A stretch of 64,000 nucleotides of DNA, from positions 791,409 through 855,408 of the forward strand of contig JALECJ010000056.1 in the NCBI GenBank assembly GCA_023515745.1. The letters run 5' to 3'. This DNA comes from Amoeboaphelidium protococcarum. Lineage: Eukaryota > Aphelidiomycota > Aphelidea. Shown piece by piece: positions 1 to 12,806 of this stretch (its first letter is position 1; every line of letters starts with the position of its first letter). The notes below the pieces were generated by a model, which had not been told where the DNA came from, did no database searches, and saw only the letters and a list, made by a program, of their open reading frames with translations. The position numbers were made by a program, and so were the translations under genes.

Positions 1-72
1 TTTGACCAAGTTCTCAAGTGACACGTCTGTTGCCAGACAGACACTCAATCCCAAGGCCTCACTAAGCCATTC

Positions 73-104
<32 letters not shown>

Positions 105-762
105 AGCAGGGACGTAATCAACGCAAGCTGATGACTTGCGCTTACTAGGCATTCCTCGTTGAAGAGCAATAATTGTAATGCTCTATCCCCAGCACGATGA
201 AGTTTAAAAAGATTACCCAGACTTTTCAGCCAAGGAATAAACTCGTTGACTTCATCAGTGTAACGCGCGTGCGGCCCAGAACATCTAAGGGCATCACAGA
301 CCTGTTATTGCCTCAAGCTTCCTTTGATTAAACATCAAAAGTCCCTCTAAGAAGGCTGCACCCAGCAAGGCTGAGTGAGTCTATTTAGCAGGAAAAGGTC
401 TCGTTCGTTATCGCAATTAAGCAGACAAATCACTCCACCAACTAAGAACGGCCATGCACCACACCCCTTAAAATCAAGAAAGAGCTCTCAATCTATCAAT
501 CCTTATTAAGTCTGGACCTGGTAAGTTTCCCCGTGTTGAGTCAAATTAAGCCGCATATTCCACGCCTTGTTGTGCTCTTCCGTCAATTTCTTTAAGTTTC
601 AGCCTTGCGAATGTACTCCCCCCGTAACCCAAACACTTTGATATCTCGTACGGTGCTGATGGACGCGTATAATTACGTTCCACCAATCCCGAGTCGGCAT
701 AGTTTATGGTCAAGACTACAACGGTATCTAATCATTTTTGATCCCCTGACTTTCGTGCTTGG

Positions 763-797
<35 letters not shown>

Positions 798-1724
798 AGT
801 TAGTCTTTCAGAAATCCAAGAATTTCACCTCTGACTCTGAAATACTAATGCCCCCGACTGTCCCTATTAATCATTACCTCGGTCCTAGAAACCAACAAAA
901 TAGAACCAAAGTCCTATTCTATTATTCCATGCTAATTTATTCAAGCGAACGCCTGCTTTAAACACTCTAATTTTTTCAAAGTAAAAGTCCTGTCGCTCTG
1001 GCCCACTCGGTGAAGAGAAGACCAGATTGGCAGGAAGTTCGACACAACCTGGCCGTGCACGCCGTTAAGCGGACAGCCAGTCTGTGCCCAAATTCAACTA
1101 CGCGCGTTTCTAACGCAACAACTTTAATATACGCTATTGGAGTTGGAATTACCGCGGCTGCTGGCACCAAGCTTGCCCTCCAATTGTTCCTCGTTAAGAG
1201 ATTTAGATTGTACTCATTCCAATTACAGGACCACGAAGGCCCTGTATCGTTATGTATTGTCACTACCTCGCCGAGTCGGCATTGGGTAATTTGCGCGCCT
1301 GCTGCCTTCCTTGGATGTAGGAGCCGTTTCTCAGGCTCCTTCTCCGGAATCGAACCCTTATTCCCCGTTACCCGTTATAACCATTGTAGTCCAATAAACT
1401 ACAATCAAGTTGATAGGGCAGAAATTTGAATGATACATCGCCGTCGCGAGGACATGCGATTCGAGAGTTACTATGAATCACCAAGTGAGGTGTTGCCACC
1501 ATTGGTTTTAATCTAATAACAACAGCCCTTCCAGAAGTCGGGCATTTATGCATGTATTAGCTCTAGAATTACCACGGTTATCCAAGTAGTAAGAGACTAT
1601 CAAGTAAACTATAACTGATTTAATGAGCCATTCGCAGTTTCACTGTACAGAGTCATTTGTACTGGCACTTGCATGGCTTAATCTTTTATGTGAGCGTATG
1701 ACTACTGGCAGAATCAACCAGGTA
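1..1724 (-). rRNA. 18S (SSU) ribosomal RNA, 3' end cut by the window edge
   Basis: The reverse complement begins near 1724 with the universal SSU start (ACCTGGTTGATTCTGCCAG) and holds the CAGCAGCCGCGGTAAT core (near 1140-1175) and the ACACACCGCCCGTC segment near 90. The last 60-70 nt of a normal SSU lie outside the window. Length fits an intron-free gene of about 1.8 kb. The 3' third reads like fungal or near-fungal SSU, but usually invariant stretches differ: GGGGATCAAAAATGATTAGATACC-type sequence near 735 replaces the usual GGGGATCGAAGACGAT form, and AAATTGACGGAAGAGCAC occurs near 580. The gene is transcribed leftward, away from the protein genes. Confidence 0.97.
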
Positions 1725-4700
1725 ACTATCTTTGGTATCCGTCAACGTTTCCATGTCATATGCATTAACATAAAGAAACAGTGAACGCAACGGAACGCGA
1801 CATAATGTCGCAAAATTAGTATTGATGTGCACCGATTAGAGCTGGTAAGCTCCTACTCAGATGCCACCATAACTGAACTACTGTGCAGTCACGATGTTGA
1901 ACTCTCATGCCAAGTCTGCTGTTAATGGGAAATCGTGACAAGATTGAAGAGTTTCAATCGAGTCGCGACTCCCATCATGTACTAATCACGAGAGCTATTC
2001 GTACACTGCGTGAACAGGTGAATAATTTTTTTGATGTAGTACTATTAGTGTAATGGTGACTTCTAGCCAAAAGCTTTCCGTACACAAATACAACTCTATA
2101 ATCAATCATTTTAGTGAAAGATTACAATTTAATATCACCAAACTTCAATGTAGACTCATGATGCAATAGCGCGTCACTAATCTTCATTGCACAGAATGGC
2201 AATAATCAAGACTTTCGTCTGATAGACGCTAGAATCTATTAAAGTTGAAAGCAGTCGATCACTAAACCGGTAAGCAAGTTACGCGATGGCTTTGCAATGC
2301 ATACGATTACTACGACTACCTCATCAGACCGTGAGTGATCAGCAGCTTTTCAACTCTGATGGAAACTAGACTTGAGATGCTAACGAATTGATTAATACAC
2401 CAGCATGATCTTGTCTGTAATCCTAATCGAAATACAACCAAGCCACAACAGGCGTCCACCAAATTCACTAGCAGCTCTGTGGAGGAAACGCCGCTGCGCA
2501 GATGACAGTGAGATGAGACTTTACTTTCATTAATCATTCCCAGAGAGAAATTCATTCTGAAACCAAACGCCACACCAGACGCCATCTTTGCAGCAGATTA
2601 ATCCAAAACAGGAAATTCAGATTTCACAAGCAGCCACTTTTCATCGCAGATTGATTTGCAATTCCAAAACGCCAGATGTTGATTTCTTCTTTTCTTCTTT
2701 TTGATTTGTTTCCATTCACCACAAAATTGGTTCGCGATGTTAGCCACTCTTAAACGCCACTGATGTCGGCTGCGCCTCACATTGATCTTCCGGATTTTCA
2801 CAAAAGTCTAGAACAATGTAGCGATTGTGATCTGATTAATCAAACTCCTTGATACGCGAAAGTCACGTAAATATCCGGCCACGAAAATTAATATCCAACG
2901 ATTGAGTACGCGCTTTGCCGCATATTTTACAGATTTTCTAGGCCACTTGCACTAATCTTTTTAGTTCATGCGTTTTTCTAATTTTCATATTCAGTTATCA
3001 GGTGTACTTTGGGGTTGATGCATTTGAACGTGAGTAACAGGATCTGAGAGCGTGCTTGTAGCTTTGCGCATCTGCTGTATGTCTTTAATCTTGTACCTCA
3101 GTCTCAAACTTTCTTATTTAAATTGTCTGATCATTCAGCCCTGTTCAGAGCTCAAGTTATTATAAACTGTCTGCCTGCGTAAATGAATAGCGGGTTAGGT
3201 ACATGTGGGTAGATTATAGGCTTCATTATAGTTAATGTCTATTATAGAATGATCTTCTCTGCACGTCTACATATTCTCTTGGTCGCTGTCCTTAAACTCT
3301 ACAACTACCTACAAGCGCTGAAATAAACGCCGTTGATGATCAGGGAAAATATGGCTCTGCTTTGGTATTTGCATCAGTATCTATGGGGCGTGTAGTCTCT
3401 TTGCTATTAAGTTAGGCGCGTAGTTTGACCTTCTGGGAACTGCAAGTTGGCTAAGTATAATCTAATACACTCTTTCCGCCCCGAGTCTTGGAAAATCTAC
3501 TTAATAGCGGTTGAAGCTGAAGGTAATAGTACAGTATACTGCAGAGTTACATCCTTATATCCGGCTATCTTGTGAGTACTAAAGCGCATCATTAGAGTTA
3601 TCAATCGCCATTGTGATTCAATTTGAGAAGTATGCTTGTATCGACAATCTTCGGCAAATGAAGCACTGATCGATCAGCTCTTAAATGTTCTGCTCTATCC
3701 CTGTTCTTTAATGTAAGTTGGTAGCTGATCGATCTAATATGTTGATTTTACAATAGCATGCAGTTTACACGGCGGTTCCTGTGAATCTCTTGCCGCGTAA
3801 CTTAATTGAATCGTATTGTAATCAGCCGGTGACATTTTGCTCTGTACACGCCATCAAATTGAGAATGAATGGTAATCAGTCTGGCTAGTCTAAGTTCCAC
3901 ATGCCGCGATGTTTAATCTGCGCTGCTTTCGTTGTATTCAAGGCGGGTGACAAAAACACATTGATGTTGGAAGCTTGCTGAATACATTAGCGACAGCATA
4001 TGCATCGCGAATCAGTTCCTGATTTAGTACATTGTAGATAGTGCTCTCTATTTACTAGTCTGCTTAAAACTGAAGTTCTCCACCTGGTTACGAATCTGAC
4101 ATTGAGGCACAGCTTCGCGCCTTAGTTCAAGTTCTACTTAATCATTGTCATCAACCACGTAGAGGTAAAGCGAACGGCTCTGCCGCTTAGGGATCTGATG
4201 GATAGCAATGCTTATTGCAAAGCTATAATGCTTGATATTGATTACACAGCGGACGATAGCTTGTCATTGGGTTGACATCTATCTGACATGGCCACTTACC
4301 GACAAGTTGTACTCATCCTATGTAGCTTCACTCGAACATAGTTTGATGGTGTAAAACTTATACCGACTTTGTACTACTTTAATCGCCCAGCCTGGGGGTA
4401 GTCTAAGGCCATACATCATGTACAGTATTCATTCAACGCGCCTCAATCAGCACAAACTCTTCCATATATTGATCGCGCCACTCGGTTTTAGGACTATGCT
4501 ACCCTCACTCAACTTTACCTCACCAAAACTCGGTAAGACGGCGTAAAACTCATTCAACCAATGGTGTAGACTATTTTCTACAGACTGAGAGTAGTTAGAA
4601 CGATAGAGCTCGACAACGCGCAACATGCGGCGATGGGGACAATATGTCAGTAGGTTGATCAGCACGCGATCCGTTAGCGGACATCCCTCATTCAATGCTG

Positions 4701-7700
4701 CGTCACTCAGACAGAAAGTAGTTTGAGCGATACGTATTGATTGCGCATTTAAGGAGCAGCTATGAAGACCAATTTGTCTTCACTTAGATCAACCTTCAGT
4801 GTTTGAGGGCAAACTTGTCTTCATTTGCTTTGGCTTTACCAATACTTAGTTTGATGGCGTGAACCTCACAGGAACTATGATTTAGACTATGCGCTCTAGA
4901 CTGAAAGTGATTTGAATGTAATATCTCGAGAATTGACGAGAGGGATGAAGCAATGAGGATAATCTGTACGCAAGTTAATCAACACGCGCCGTAGTTGCGG
5001 ACAAGTTGTCCTCATTCTACTTAGCTTCACCGAGAGTCAATTCGATGACGTTAAACTCATACCGACTTTGATTCACACTTTCTATGGACTAATTGTAGTT
5101 TGGGCGAGAGATTTTATAATCTACAGCGTGAGATGACTCTGGCGTGATCCAATTTGCTCGCCAAACACGATCAACTTATCAGGTAACTGACCATATCCAT
5201 CTGTTTTCGAATGATCTACCAAGGCTCTAACTATGGACTCTTTCTGATGACTCTGAATATATTACGCACCATGATTGTGTAATCTCTCGCGTGTCTTTGT
5301 TCAATTAAAGTTAAGGCGCTGGCCCGATAATTCAGCGCCAATACATTGACTGGTCGTAGCAATGTGCGTTGTTGGCGGTTGATCCTATCAATTTTAAAGT
5401 GGCTTTACATTGGCTTTGTCTTGGTAACTTCAGAACGCCTCATGCCGGGACATCGTAATCTCTGTCGTTTTGTTCCGTTTCCAAACATCAGTCCACTTTC
5501 CCTTCTTTCTTTCTGCCATTGGATTTTGAAAGTCTTACTACTGTATTAAATCAGATTTTAGCAAGTGTAGTGTTGTATAGTCCAGCTGATTGTTGCTGCT
5601 ATTGCTCTTGGTAATTGAATCTGTTGTGAATGTTTTGCATTCAATCTTTCTGGTTAAAAGGTTGTGCGTGTGTTGTTGCAGGACCTTGCTATTTGTCCAG
5701 TATGCATAACTTCAAACGGATGCAAGAGATATTGAATATCTATCTATTGCTCCTATGATATGAAGGATATATATGTGGCATGATACAGCTGATATATGCG
5801 GGCCATGAAATTTTGTGGTGTCTAATGTGTCGCATCTCCAGTCTGTCGTAAGCGCAGTACTGTGTAGTGAGTAAGTGTGTAAGAAACATTACTGTAGTTT
5901 TGCGGCCGTTGGTCTCCTCTCTGAGTACGATATTGTTGGGCATCATGTCCATCCCATACCTTAGCATCCTATTGTATCCGACAATGGTTATGTTCTCACG
6001 AGCAGTGTTCTTTTGATGAATCATGGCAAACGCTGGCTGGCTCGACTTACAGAGTGTGCGCCTGTAAATGCGCCCAGATGCTTGTCACTGTTCTTCAATC
6101 TCCTCTTGATCGGTGTGCACGTGAGACGCCTCACCTCTGGACGCTGCTACAGGTTCAGAGAATATAAGTCCAAGATCGTTCATGGCTGATTGTTTGCAAG
6201 TATTGTACCGCATAATACCAGATTTTGCTATAGTGGTCACTCGCTTGCTAGAGAGATTTCAAAGCTCTTTTGGCCCTCAATATTTCACTGGTAAGTATTT
6301 AAGACGTTCAACTGATGTCAGTGTTGTTGTGTATTGCTTTGGCTGTGGTATTTCTTAGATTGATGACGCTGTTAGAAATTTGTGAACTGTTCTTTCGATT
6401 TACAGCGATTACGCGCGATCTGAACATTATTATGACATTTAGATTATTGTATTACCAAGGCTTGCAAAAACTGTCTACAATGTACGTGGCAGTTTGGCGT
6501 ACGATATTCTACACATAGTCATGGTCCAATGAGTGAATAGGGATAGGAGGGAGGAGACAGAGGAGAGAACACAGTTTCTTGCATTGATCGGATCGTTCCA
6601 TGGCATGCTGAAGAAAGAAGCATTACTGCTTAGCCATCCAATAGTCTAGCTGAATGTTCTATACGGTAGCTATCCATCAGCTGCCACAACAATGTTGTGC
6701 TTGTGAAAGAGAATGCTTCTTTAGTCTCCTCGTAAGAGTCAATCATACGAACTGTGATAGCCGGTTTGGTGATGCCAAAGTCCATTGGTCAAGGACTGTT
6801 AATTAGTGCGCAGTAATATCATCATCTCCTAGTTTGAAGTAAAGCCAATGTCCATTACTTTGTCGATGTTTAATCTTGGTTGCATCACCGAAGTCGTAGC
6901 TAAAGATTACCTTCCATCCATTGCTGTCTGTTGCCAGTAGATTTAGTGTATACAATTCAGGCTATACACCGTATATTTGAAGTTGATGAATCAAGTTTAC
7001 GGAAAGACGCTCTTACAAAGTACAATATTCTGTTGGATCCGGCGATCATTGTAATTCAGCCAGTCAGATATTAAGGAAGATATCCAGCCATTTGGTTAGT
7101 AATTAACAATGCCTTAGAGCGAACAAACGCTGCTTTATGGTTACCCTGTGTACTTCTGAGCTGGTGATTGGATCAGATGCATTGCTACGATAGAGAGTCG
7201 CGGCCGTGCGGTACACAAGGTGAGATTAAAAAACTGCTCGCAGGTTACTCCGGCGTGTCTGGTTAAGACTCCTCTTGCAAATACAACTGCTGTCGCTGTA
7301 ATGCTTTCATATTCTTAGACTTAGAATCATTGACTCTGGTTAGTGTACATCTGCACTTTTTATTGCGTATATATATATGTGTGATTGGTTTTACGGTGTC
7401 AATTTGGTACAATATTCGTCCAGCAGCCTTGTCGAATCTTTATGAACATATGAAAAGGTGTATCTCGAGTTACGCAAGTCCCTGAAAGATCACGGGCAAG
7501 TCCTTGATTCGTTACATGTGAAGGCAGTGGCTTGCTAATGATGAGGTGTCGATCGCGATCGAAAATGGAGCGAATAGTCACTGCATAAGCTGTTCAGTAG
7601 TGATGATTAGTGTGAAGTTGTATTCAGTGATGCAAAGCTTTAAGAATGAAAGTTTTCCAAGTTGAGGTGGGTATGGAATCAGCAGATAGCGTCCTTGTCT

Positions 7701-8120
7701 CTAATGTTGTCAAGTGAAAGCTGATTGATTTTGGAACGATTAAACAGCTTTTAGCGGCACTCAGTCAAGATTGACGGCACCAACTGAGATGTACTGTGAA
7801 CTGCGTACACTCTTAGCACCAGATCGAAAGTAAAAGCAGTGTATGTCGAGAATAGGCATCCACTTGTCGTAACTCCATTCAGGTTCGCCATCTACAAATG
7901 ATAGAGGGAATGCCTGGGAACAAGTAAATGACGTCTACTCACTGTTGAGCAACATTGTGAAATTGTAATTGCGTACTTAAATAGCATGAGATTTCCTATC
8001 CATCGACGATCATACCATAAATGATCTATGAGAGTTTACATCATTACCTAAGCCAGACGATGAAGTTAACGAAATACGCAGGTTGCTTTTCAACCTCCAA
8101 ACTAATAACTTTTTTACTAA
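1725..8120. other. rDNA external transcribed and intergenic spacer, no recognisable gene
   Basis: This 6.4 kb upstream of the 18S should carry the 5' ETS, the Pol I promoter and spacer. I found no conserved protein, no 5S gene and no tRNA. Open frames are short or lack protein-like composition; the longest I followed (minus strand, about 2801 to 2270) resembles nothing known. With TGA as the only stop, chance frames of this size are expected. Degenerate subrepeats occur near 4.3-5.1 kb. Confidence 0.7.
4301..5072. repeat. Degenerate subrepeats in the rDNA spacer
   Basis: At least four diverged copies of one block are seen, starting near 4301, 4499, 4809 and 4999. Each has a GACAAGTTGTCCTCAT-like start, a TTTAGCTTCACC-like middle and a GATGGCGTAAAACTCAT-like end; the first and last also share CCGACTTTG. 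Spacing is irregular (about 190-310 bp). A related piece lies near 4680. Such subrepeats are typical of rDNA spacers. Confidence 0.6.
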
Positions 8121-8863
8121 ATGACACAAGAACTAGTTGAAAAGACCAAGAACTTTGTGCGTCAGTACTTTGAAGAAAAGTCGTATGACCCATCGCATGA
8201 TTATCAGCATGTTAAACGCGTGTATACTCTAGCTATGGAACTGCATCGCCAAGAGTCGGCCACCAATGCCAATATCAACGTGATGATTGTTCAACTCGGC
8301 GCCTTATTGCATGATGTCGGAGATGCCAAATATGCTACAGAGTACGTTTTAGTTGTATAACATTAAATCGCTGATGACACTTAGTACCACGTTGACTATG
8401 TAGGGAAGGAGAGGCTGTGAGCGTGATTAGTAGGCATTTGGGAGAGCTTGGATGTGACAGATCGCTGATTGAACAAGTGCTCTATGTGGTGGAGAACGTG
8501 TCATTCAGTAAAGAGAAGAAGCGTATACAATAAGGCTTACACATTGATATGACACCTGAACTAGCGATTGTACAGGACGCAGACAGACTGGATGCTATTG
8601 GCGCCACAGGGATTGTCAGAGCATTTACTTTTGGAGGTGCTCGTAATAGACCGCTCTGTAATCCTGACACTGTATATCCTTTGAATTAGAACACTACCAG
8701 TTATAGCAAAGCAACGCTGGACCACTTTTATGAGAAGCTTTTGAAACTAAAGGACATGATGAAGACTGAGAGTGGTAGAGCCATGGCGCAGGAGCGACAC
8801 GATTTTATGCTCACTTTTCTTGATCATTTTATTGGTGAAGTTTAATTCAAATCTGACAATTGA
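8121..8863 (+). CDS. HD-domain metal-dependent phosphohydrolase
   Basis: A 226-residue protein in two exons (8121-8341 and 8404-8863) with a 62-nt GTACGT...TGTAG intron; splicing joins DAKYATE to EGEAVSVIS. It has the HD-superfamily metal ligands: an early His in [10 protein letters not shown], the His-Asp pair in [10 protein letters not shown] and a late Asp in [12 protein letters not shown]. This layout matches the small soluble HD hydrolases of bacteria and fungi (YedJ-like); the substrate is not known from sequence. In-frame TAA (KKRIQ-Q-GLHID) and TAG (PLN-Q-N) must be read as Gln. The stop is TGA. It converges with the U1-70K gene, 49 bp away. Confidence 0.85.
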
Positions 8864-8912
8864 ATGATTGATTATAGTCAATATATTACTTCCTGTCACT
8901 AATCACAATATT

Positions 8913-9704
8913 TCAATGTCGCCGCTTATTGTGTCTTCCGCTATCATCAGTCATAGAGTGGCGCGAACGTTTAGCAGATGATGATCCTCGCCTGCTATTA
9001 TTGTTGGACATTGGTGACTGCTTTTTAGATTCAATACCACCACCCAGTCTACGTGGCTTCCAGTCAGGTACAGTTCTTCCCCGTTCCACATCAATTAACA
9101 GTTACTGACCGTGTATAGATGGATTGCTAGTGTGCATCGAATGGTACGCTCGCTTCAAAGACTCTTCATTGTCATACTCGATGAACGCGTAGGGCCTCAC
9201 AACTCCATTAGGCTTTTTGATTCGAAATACTTTGCAATCACCAAATCTGTCAAATATCCCTTTTATATCCTCTTCTGTAGACCGCGTAGGTATATTACCA
9301 ACGAATAGTGTGTTGTAAGGATTGGAACTGAGTTGCTTCAACAGAACTTCACCCTCTTCTAAATCCTCCGCCGCATCCCCATCTCCATCGTAATCCAGAG
9401 ACGAGTCCACAACCATAGCACTCTCGGCCAGCTTGTATGGATCGTACTCTTTCAACTACCTTTAGAGCTCCAATTATGCTCGCTTTATTTTCTCTTCCCT
9501 TACGCGGCGCTTCCTCTAAAGTGGTGCCTCAGATGGCTAATATTGATCATCGAATCCAATATACTTCAAATACTACGCTACTCCCGAATGTTATTACGTA
9601 GTCCTCGATGATAACCGTCGATCTGTACACGGCTACGTAATGTAATTAAGATTAGGCCGCGGAGTAAATAGCTTTTACAAATTTGGAGGTAATTGAGCAC
9701 TCAT
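8913..9704 (-). CDS. SNRNP70: U1 snRNP 70 kDa protein (U1-70K)
   Basis: A 263-residue, single-exon protein of the spliceosomal U1 snRNP. The N-terminus (MSAQLPPNLQKLFTPRP) matches the U1-70K start that contacts the U1 core, followed by the GVAQYLKY segment and the basic helix RKRRVREEKIKRAQLELQ. The RRM spans about residues 131-208, with RNP2 LFVGNI and RNP1 RPYAFIEY, followed by the family signature DVERGRTVPDWKPRRLGGG. In place of a long RS tail there is only a short basic tail ending NKRRH; residues 101-120 are acidic. The start is the first in-frame ATG giving the conserved N-terminus. Upstream parts are readable only with TAA/TAG as Gln. Confidence 0.93.
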
Positions 9705-9819
9705 AATGGCCGTATGATGAAATTACACGTTTTGGCAGCGGTGAAATCAAAGCTCAAAACGCAAAAGAGAAACGCTGGTACAACACAACTCAACTAAAAG
9801 TTCAATCTATTTCAATCAA

Positions 9820-10929
9820 TCACCAGCGAACATACGGCGGCCTCACATTTACTTTGTCGACTGCTTAAAAATCTTCCACTGATCCGACGTCTTCAAGTAT
9901 CGGCTGTAGTTTCTTCTTCTATCGAGCGCGGGACATCAAAGAGACTGACTTTCGGGGCATTGTCACTTCATCCATGAACTTGGCGCGCCTATCAGGAGAC
10001 AGCTGCTGAAATAGACCAGATTGACCAACCATATATTGATTCCATCTCGTCCATATACTTTATGGATTCAATTTGTAAAGCCTTTACTGCGCACATTGAT
10101 CCAGCATGTTGACAGCGATGTCTATGATAGGAATATGATTAACGAGAGATTACTGAATCAAATGTTCCAGTTTCGGTGCATCAATTGAGTACACGTGAAG
10201 AAGGTGTCTTACTTCAGTCATATCAATGGCAAAATTATGAATTTCTTAGTAGCGCTTAAAAGTCCTGAGGAGCTTATAGATTAGATATTAAGTTAGCGGG
10301 TATTGCGGCATCAAGTAATCTCTCATGACACGTAAATTTTCGGCCTTCTATGCATATAATTATCGAAACGAAGCATCACGCTCATATTGATTAATGTTAA
10401 ACACATCATAATATTCATTTCTCTCCTGGGCAGGCTCATCTTTGTCTCTAAACTTCAGATGAGATATGAGTGGCTCTACGTGATACAGAGCTAACTTCTG
10501 CAATAATTCAATCTAATCTTGGAAATCTTCTTCCGGTACTATATCCTCCTTCATTACTCGAACATAATCGGCTATGATATTCTATTGTAATAGAGTGATC
10601 AGAGATACTAATTGTGAACTTCGCCTTCTTCTAGACTCTGCCGCTTCATCCACAACAACCAAGTCCTCTTTCAGCTCTCTAAACGCGCTATTCAATAAGA
10701 TCAAGTGATTAGGAGTGAGTGATATCAATTGATCTCGCAGAGTTTAATCCTTTCTCTAATACATGGATAGAATGACCATGCGCAGATCTCGGTAATTCTT
10801 CAGGTTATCCACCAGCATATCAAATCCTGGATGGGCATCTCGCGTTGGTTCATAGCGCGTCTTTTCGCTTTAGAGCTACTGCTCAGTTTTCGCTCTTCCT
10901 CCCTGGGCGCATTAAATCAACTAGTTCAT
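9820..10929 (-). CDS. Unrecognised helical protein of about 369 residues
   Basis: One open frame ends in TGA at 9820. I chose the ATG at 10929; an in-frame ATG at 10974 would add a hydrophobic stretch that looks non-coding. The product is rich in Leu, Gln, Arg and Glu and looks largely alpha-helical (for example LVSLITLLQQNIIADYV), with a basic C-terminal part containing SRARQKKK. About 15 TAA/TAG codons are read as Gln. I recognise no family. It is divergently arranged with TRAPPC2, with about 230 bp between the starts. Coding status rests on sustained openness and protein-like composition. Confidence 0.55.
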
Positions 10930-11158
10930 CACTATGCAAAGCAATATCACCCCGTAGAATTTATTAAAGATCATGATACAGAGTTATACAGCGAAAGAAT
11001 TTTATTTATTACAGAAAATTCTATCAGATTTAAAGGGTATCAAGGGGGAGTCCTTTTGAATTTTGTCAGTTTTCCCGGTTTGGTTTAACTCCTTGCCGAG
11101 CAGTATTGAGAGCTTTGCGGGCGAGCATTTTTGTTAGCTCACCATACTTGTTCTTATA

Positions 11159-11773
11159 ATGATGGATACTACAATTTTCAATTCTTCGCTTTCTGCTGGG
11201 AGTAAATCTTCAAAGTAGTAGTAATAGTTTGCTGCCGCTGCATCGAGCAAGAACTTGAGTTATTATTTTGTGGTCATCAATGGTAAAGATGTTCCGGTGT
11301 ATGAGTTGGAATCTAGTTTGAATCAATAGCGAAAGTCTGTGTATCAAGCTCTGATTTATGGCGCACTGGATACTCTTGATGAATTATTCAATACTTCCAC
11401 CTTCCAGCGATGTATTGAAAGAACTTCACTTAGCGGAGAGAATTATAACATCTACGGATACGTGACACCTGGTTCTGCTCTCAAGTTCCTTCTGCTAACT
11501 GTGAATGCGGATCAGATGCAATCAGCCTTGTCAAGTGCATTGGGCGGTAGTGGAGCATCTGCAACAGATTCGCTACGATTGGGTGGATCTAGTTCAAGTA
11601 AGAATCAAGTTAAAGATGATGATGTTAAGCAGTTTATGCAGGATGTTCATGAGCTACTCATCCGCTGTATGTTGAATCCCTTTGTAGACTTTAACTCTTC
11701 TGTACAAGTACCGGTTGCCTACTATAATTAGCTGGACTCGAAAATACGATTGCTGGGTAAGAAATACTTATGA
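11159..11773 (+). CDS. TRAPPC2: TRAPP complex subunit 2 (sedlin / Trs20)
   Basis: A 204-residue longin-fold subunit of the TRAPP tethering complexes, which act in ER-Golgi traffic. After a low-complexity N-terminus the sedlin core begins at SYYFVVINGKDVPVYELE, continues with YGALDTLDE and YGYVTPGSALKFLLLTVN, and ends with the sedlin C-terminus LNPFVDFNSSVQV...DSKIRLLGKKYL. An insertion of about 45 residues, rich in Ser, Gly and Ala, sits before KQFMQDVHELLIRCMLNPF. Codons 20-23 are TAG TAG TAA TAG, a run of four standard stops read as Gln. ATG at 11159 is followed at once by a second ATG. The end is 57 bp from the convergent ILV6. Confidence 0.87.
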
Positions 11774-11830
11774 ACACGTAATAATTTTATTTGTTGCATA
11801 GTTTTAGCGGGCTTAGATGAGTACTATATT

Positions 11831-12754
11831 TCAACCAGGTGGTAACATTGTGGATTCTACAGACGAATTCTCATCATCTGCCGTATCATCCTAATCATCG
11901 ATGTTCGGTATGACAGTCCTTGGAATAACTACCAGCCCGCTGCGAACTATTTCCTTCACATCTCCAACATCTGCACTTTTGATTATGCCGATAAATGCAT
12001 CAATTCTGCGCTTTTTGGCGGACAACTCAATAATCATTTGAGTTGGATGAACATCTACAACTTTGCCACCAAACAGCTTAGTCAGTTCAATCAATGACTA
12101 CCGCTGCGTCTCTATAGCAGTCTCATGGTTCATTTCCACTTTGAGTAGAAGAAGCTCTCGTTCTATTAAACTCACATCTGTATAATCCAACACTCCCCAG
12201 CAGGCAACCTGATCTTCCAGCTGTTTTCGTGCTTATTCCACAACACTATCACCCCTGCTAATCGCTGACATTTACTAAAATGAAGAACCAGCAATTTACT
12301 CCTGTTTGTTGAGCTTGCTGAGGTGGCCACATATATTCACTTACTATTACTACTGCGGCTTGGTCTCTACTCTTATTACTATAGTCATTCGCGATAGATC
12401 TGGAACCTCGGTGGCGCACGCTACCAGCGACTCTATATTGAATCCTCTACTTGCCAATACTCCTGAAACTCTACACTCATATGTACAAATACAAACGCGT
12501 CATTGATCGAGTAATGTTGACTTATTTGCTGACTGTAAAACTTACCGCGATAATACTCCAGGCTCATTGGTGACAAGCGCTGACAATATATGCCGCTTAA
12601 AGGTCGGAGGTGTAACTTCAAGAGGTGTTTCGTACAGGATGGACTTTGCTGCATCCTTGGCACTTTTAACGGCATTGCTGTTTATGACGCGTGGTCCTAC
12701 TTTATTCTTTCCACTCTGATGGATAATTTTAAATAAAGGACGTGTTATAAACAT
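11831..12754 (-). CDS. ILV6: Acetolactate synthase regulatory (small) subunit, mitochondrial
   Basis: A 282-residue protein in two exons (12546-12754 and 11831-12470) with a 75-nt GTAAGT...TGTAG intron; splicing restores GVLSRVSGVLASRGFN. It regulates the first step of valine, leucine and isoleucine synthesis. The basic N-terminus (MFITRPLFKIIHQSGKNK) looks like a mitochondrial presequence. An ACT domain (HILSALVTNEPGVLSR...DLSRMTIVI) is followed by an unusual low-complexity insertion of about 45 residues with five Gln in a row, then the C-terminal domain (VVEQARKQLED, VLDYTDV, KLFGGKVVDV, RIDAFIGI, SGLVVIPR). Gln of VVEQAR, conserved in the family, is TAA here. Confidence 0.92.
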
Positions 12755-12806
12755 GATTTTTATTACTATCGTTCAATGGTAAGATGTTTATATCTCTGAA
12801 GAGAAT

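Noticed and set aside
1010-1429. Open frames inside the 18S rRNA gene on both strands
   Set aside because: They lie wholly within rRNA sequence and have no independent support.
2270-2801. Minus-strand frame of about 177 codons in the rDNA spacer
   Set aside because: With only TGA as stop, chance frames of this length are common; composition and lack of resemblance argue against a gene.
9102-9455. Reading the RRM gene as the minor-spliceosome U11/U12-35K protein because of KEYDPYK before the RRM
   Set aside because: Extending upstream through TAA/TAG codons gives the U1-70K N-terminus (LPPNLQKLFTPRP), which decides for U1-70K.
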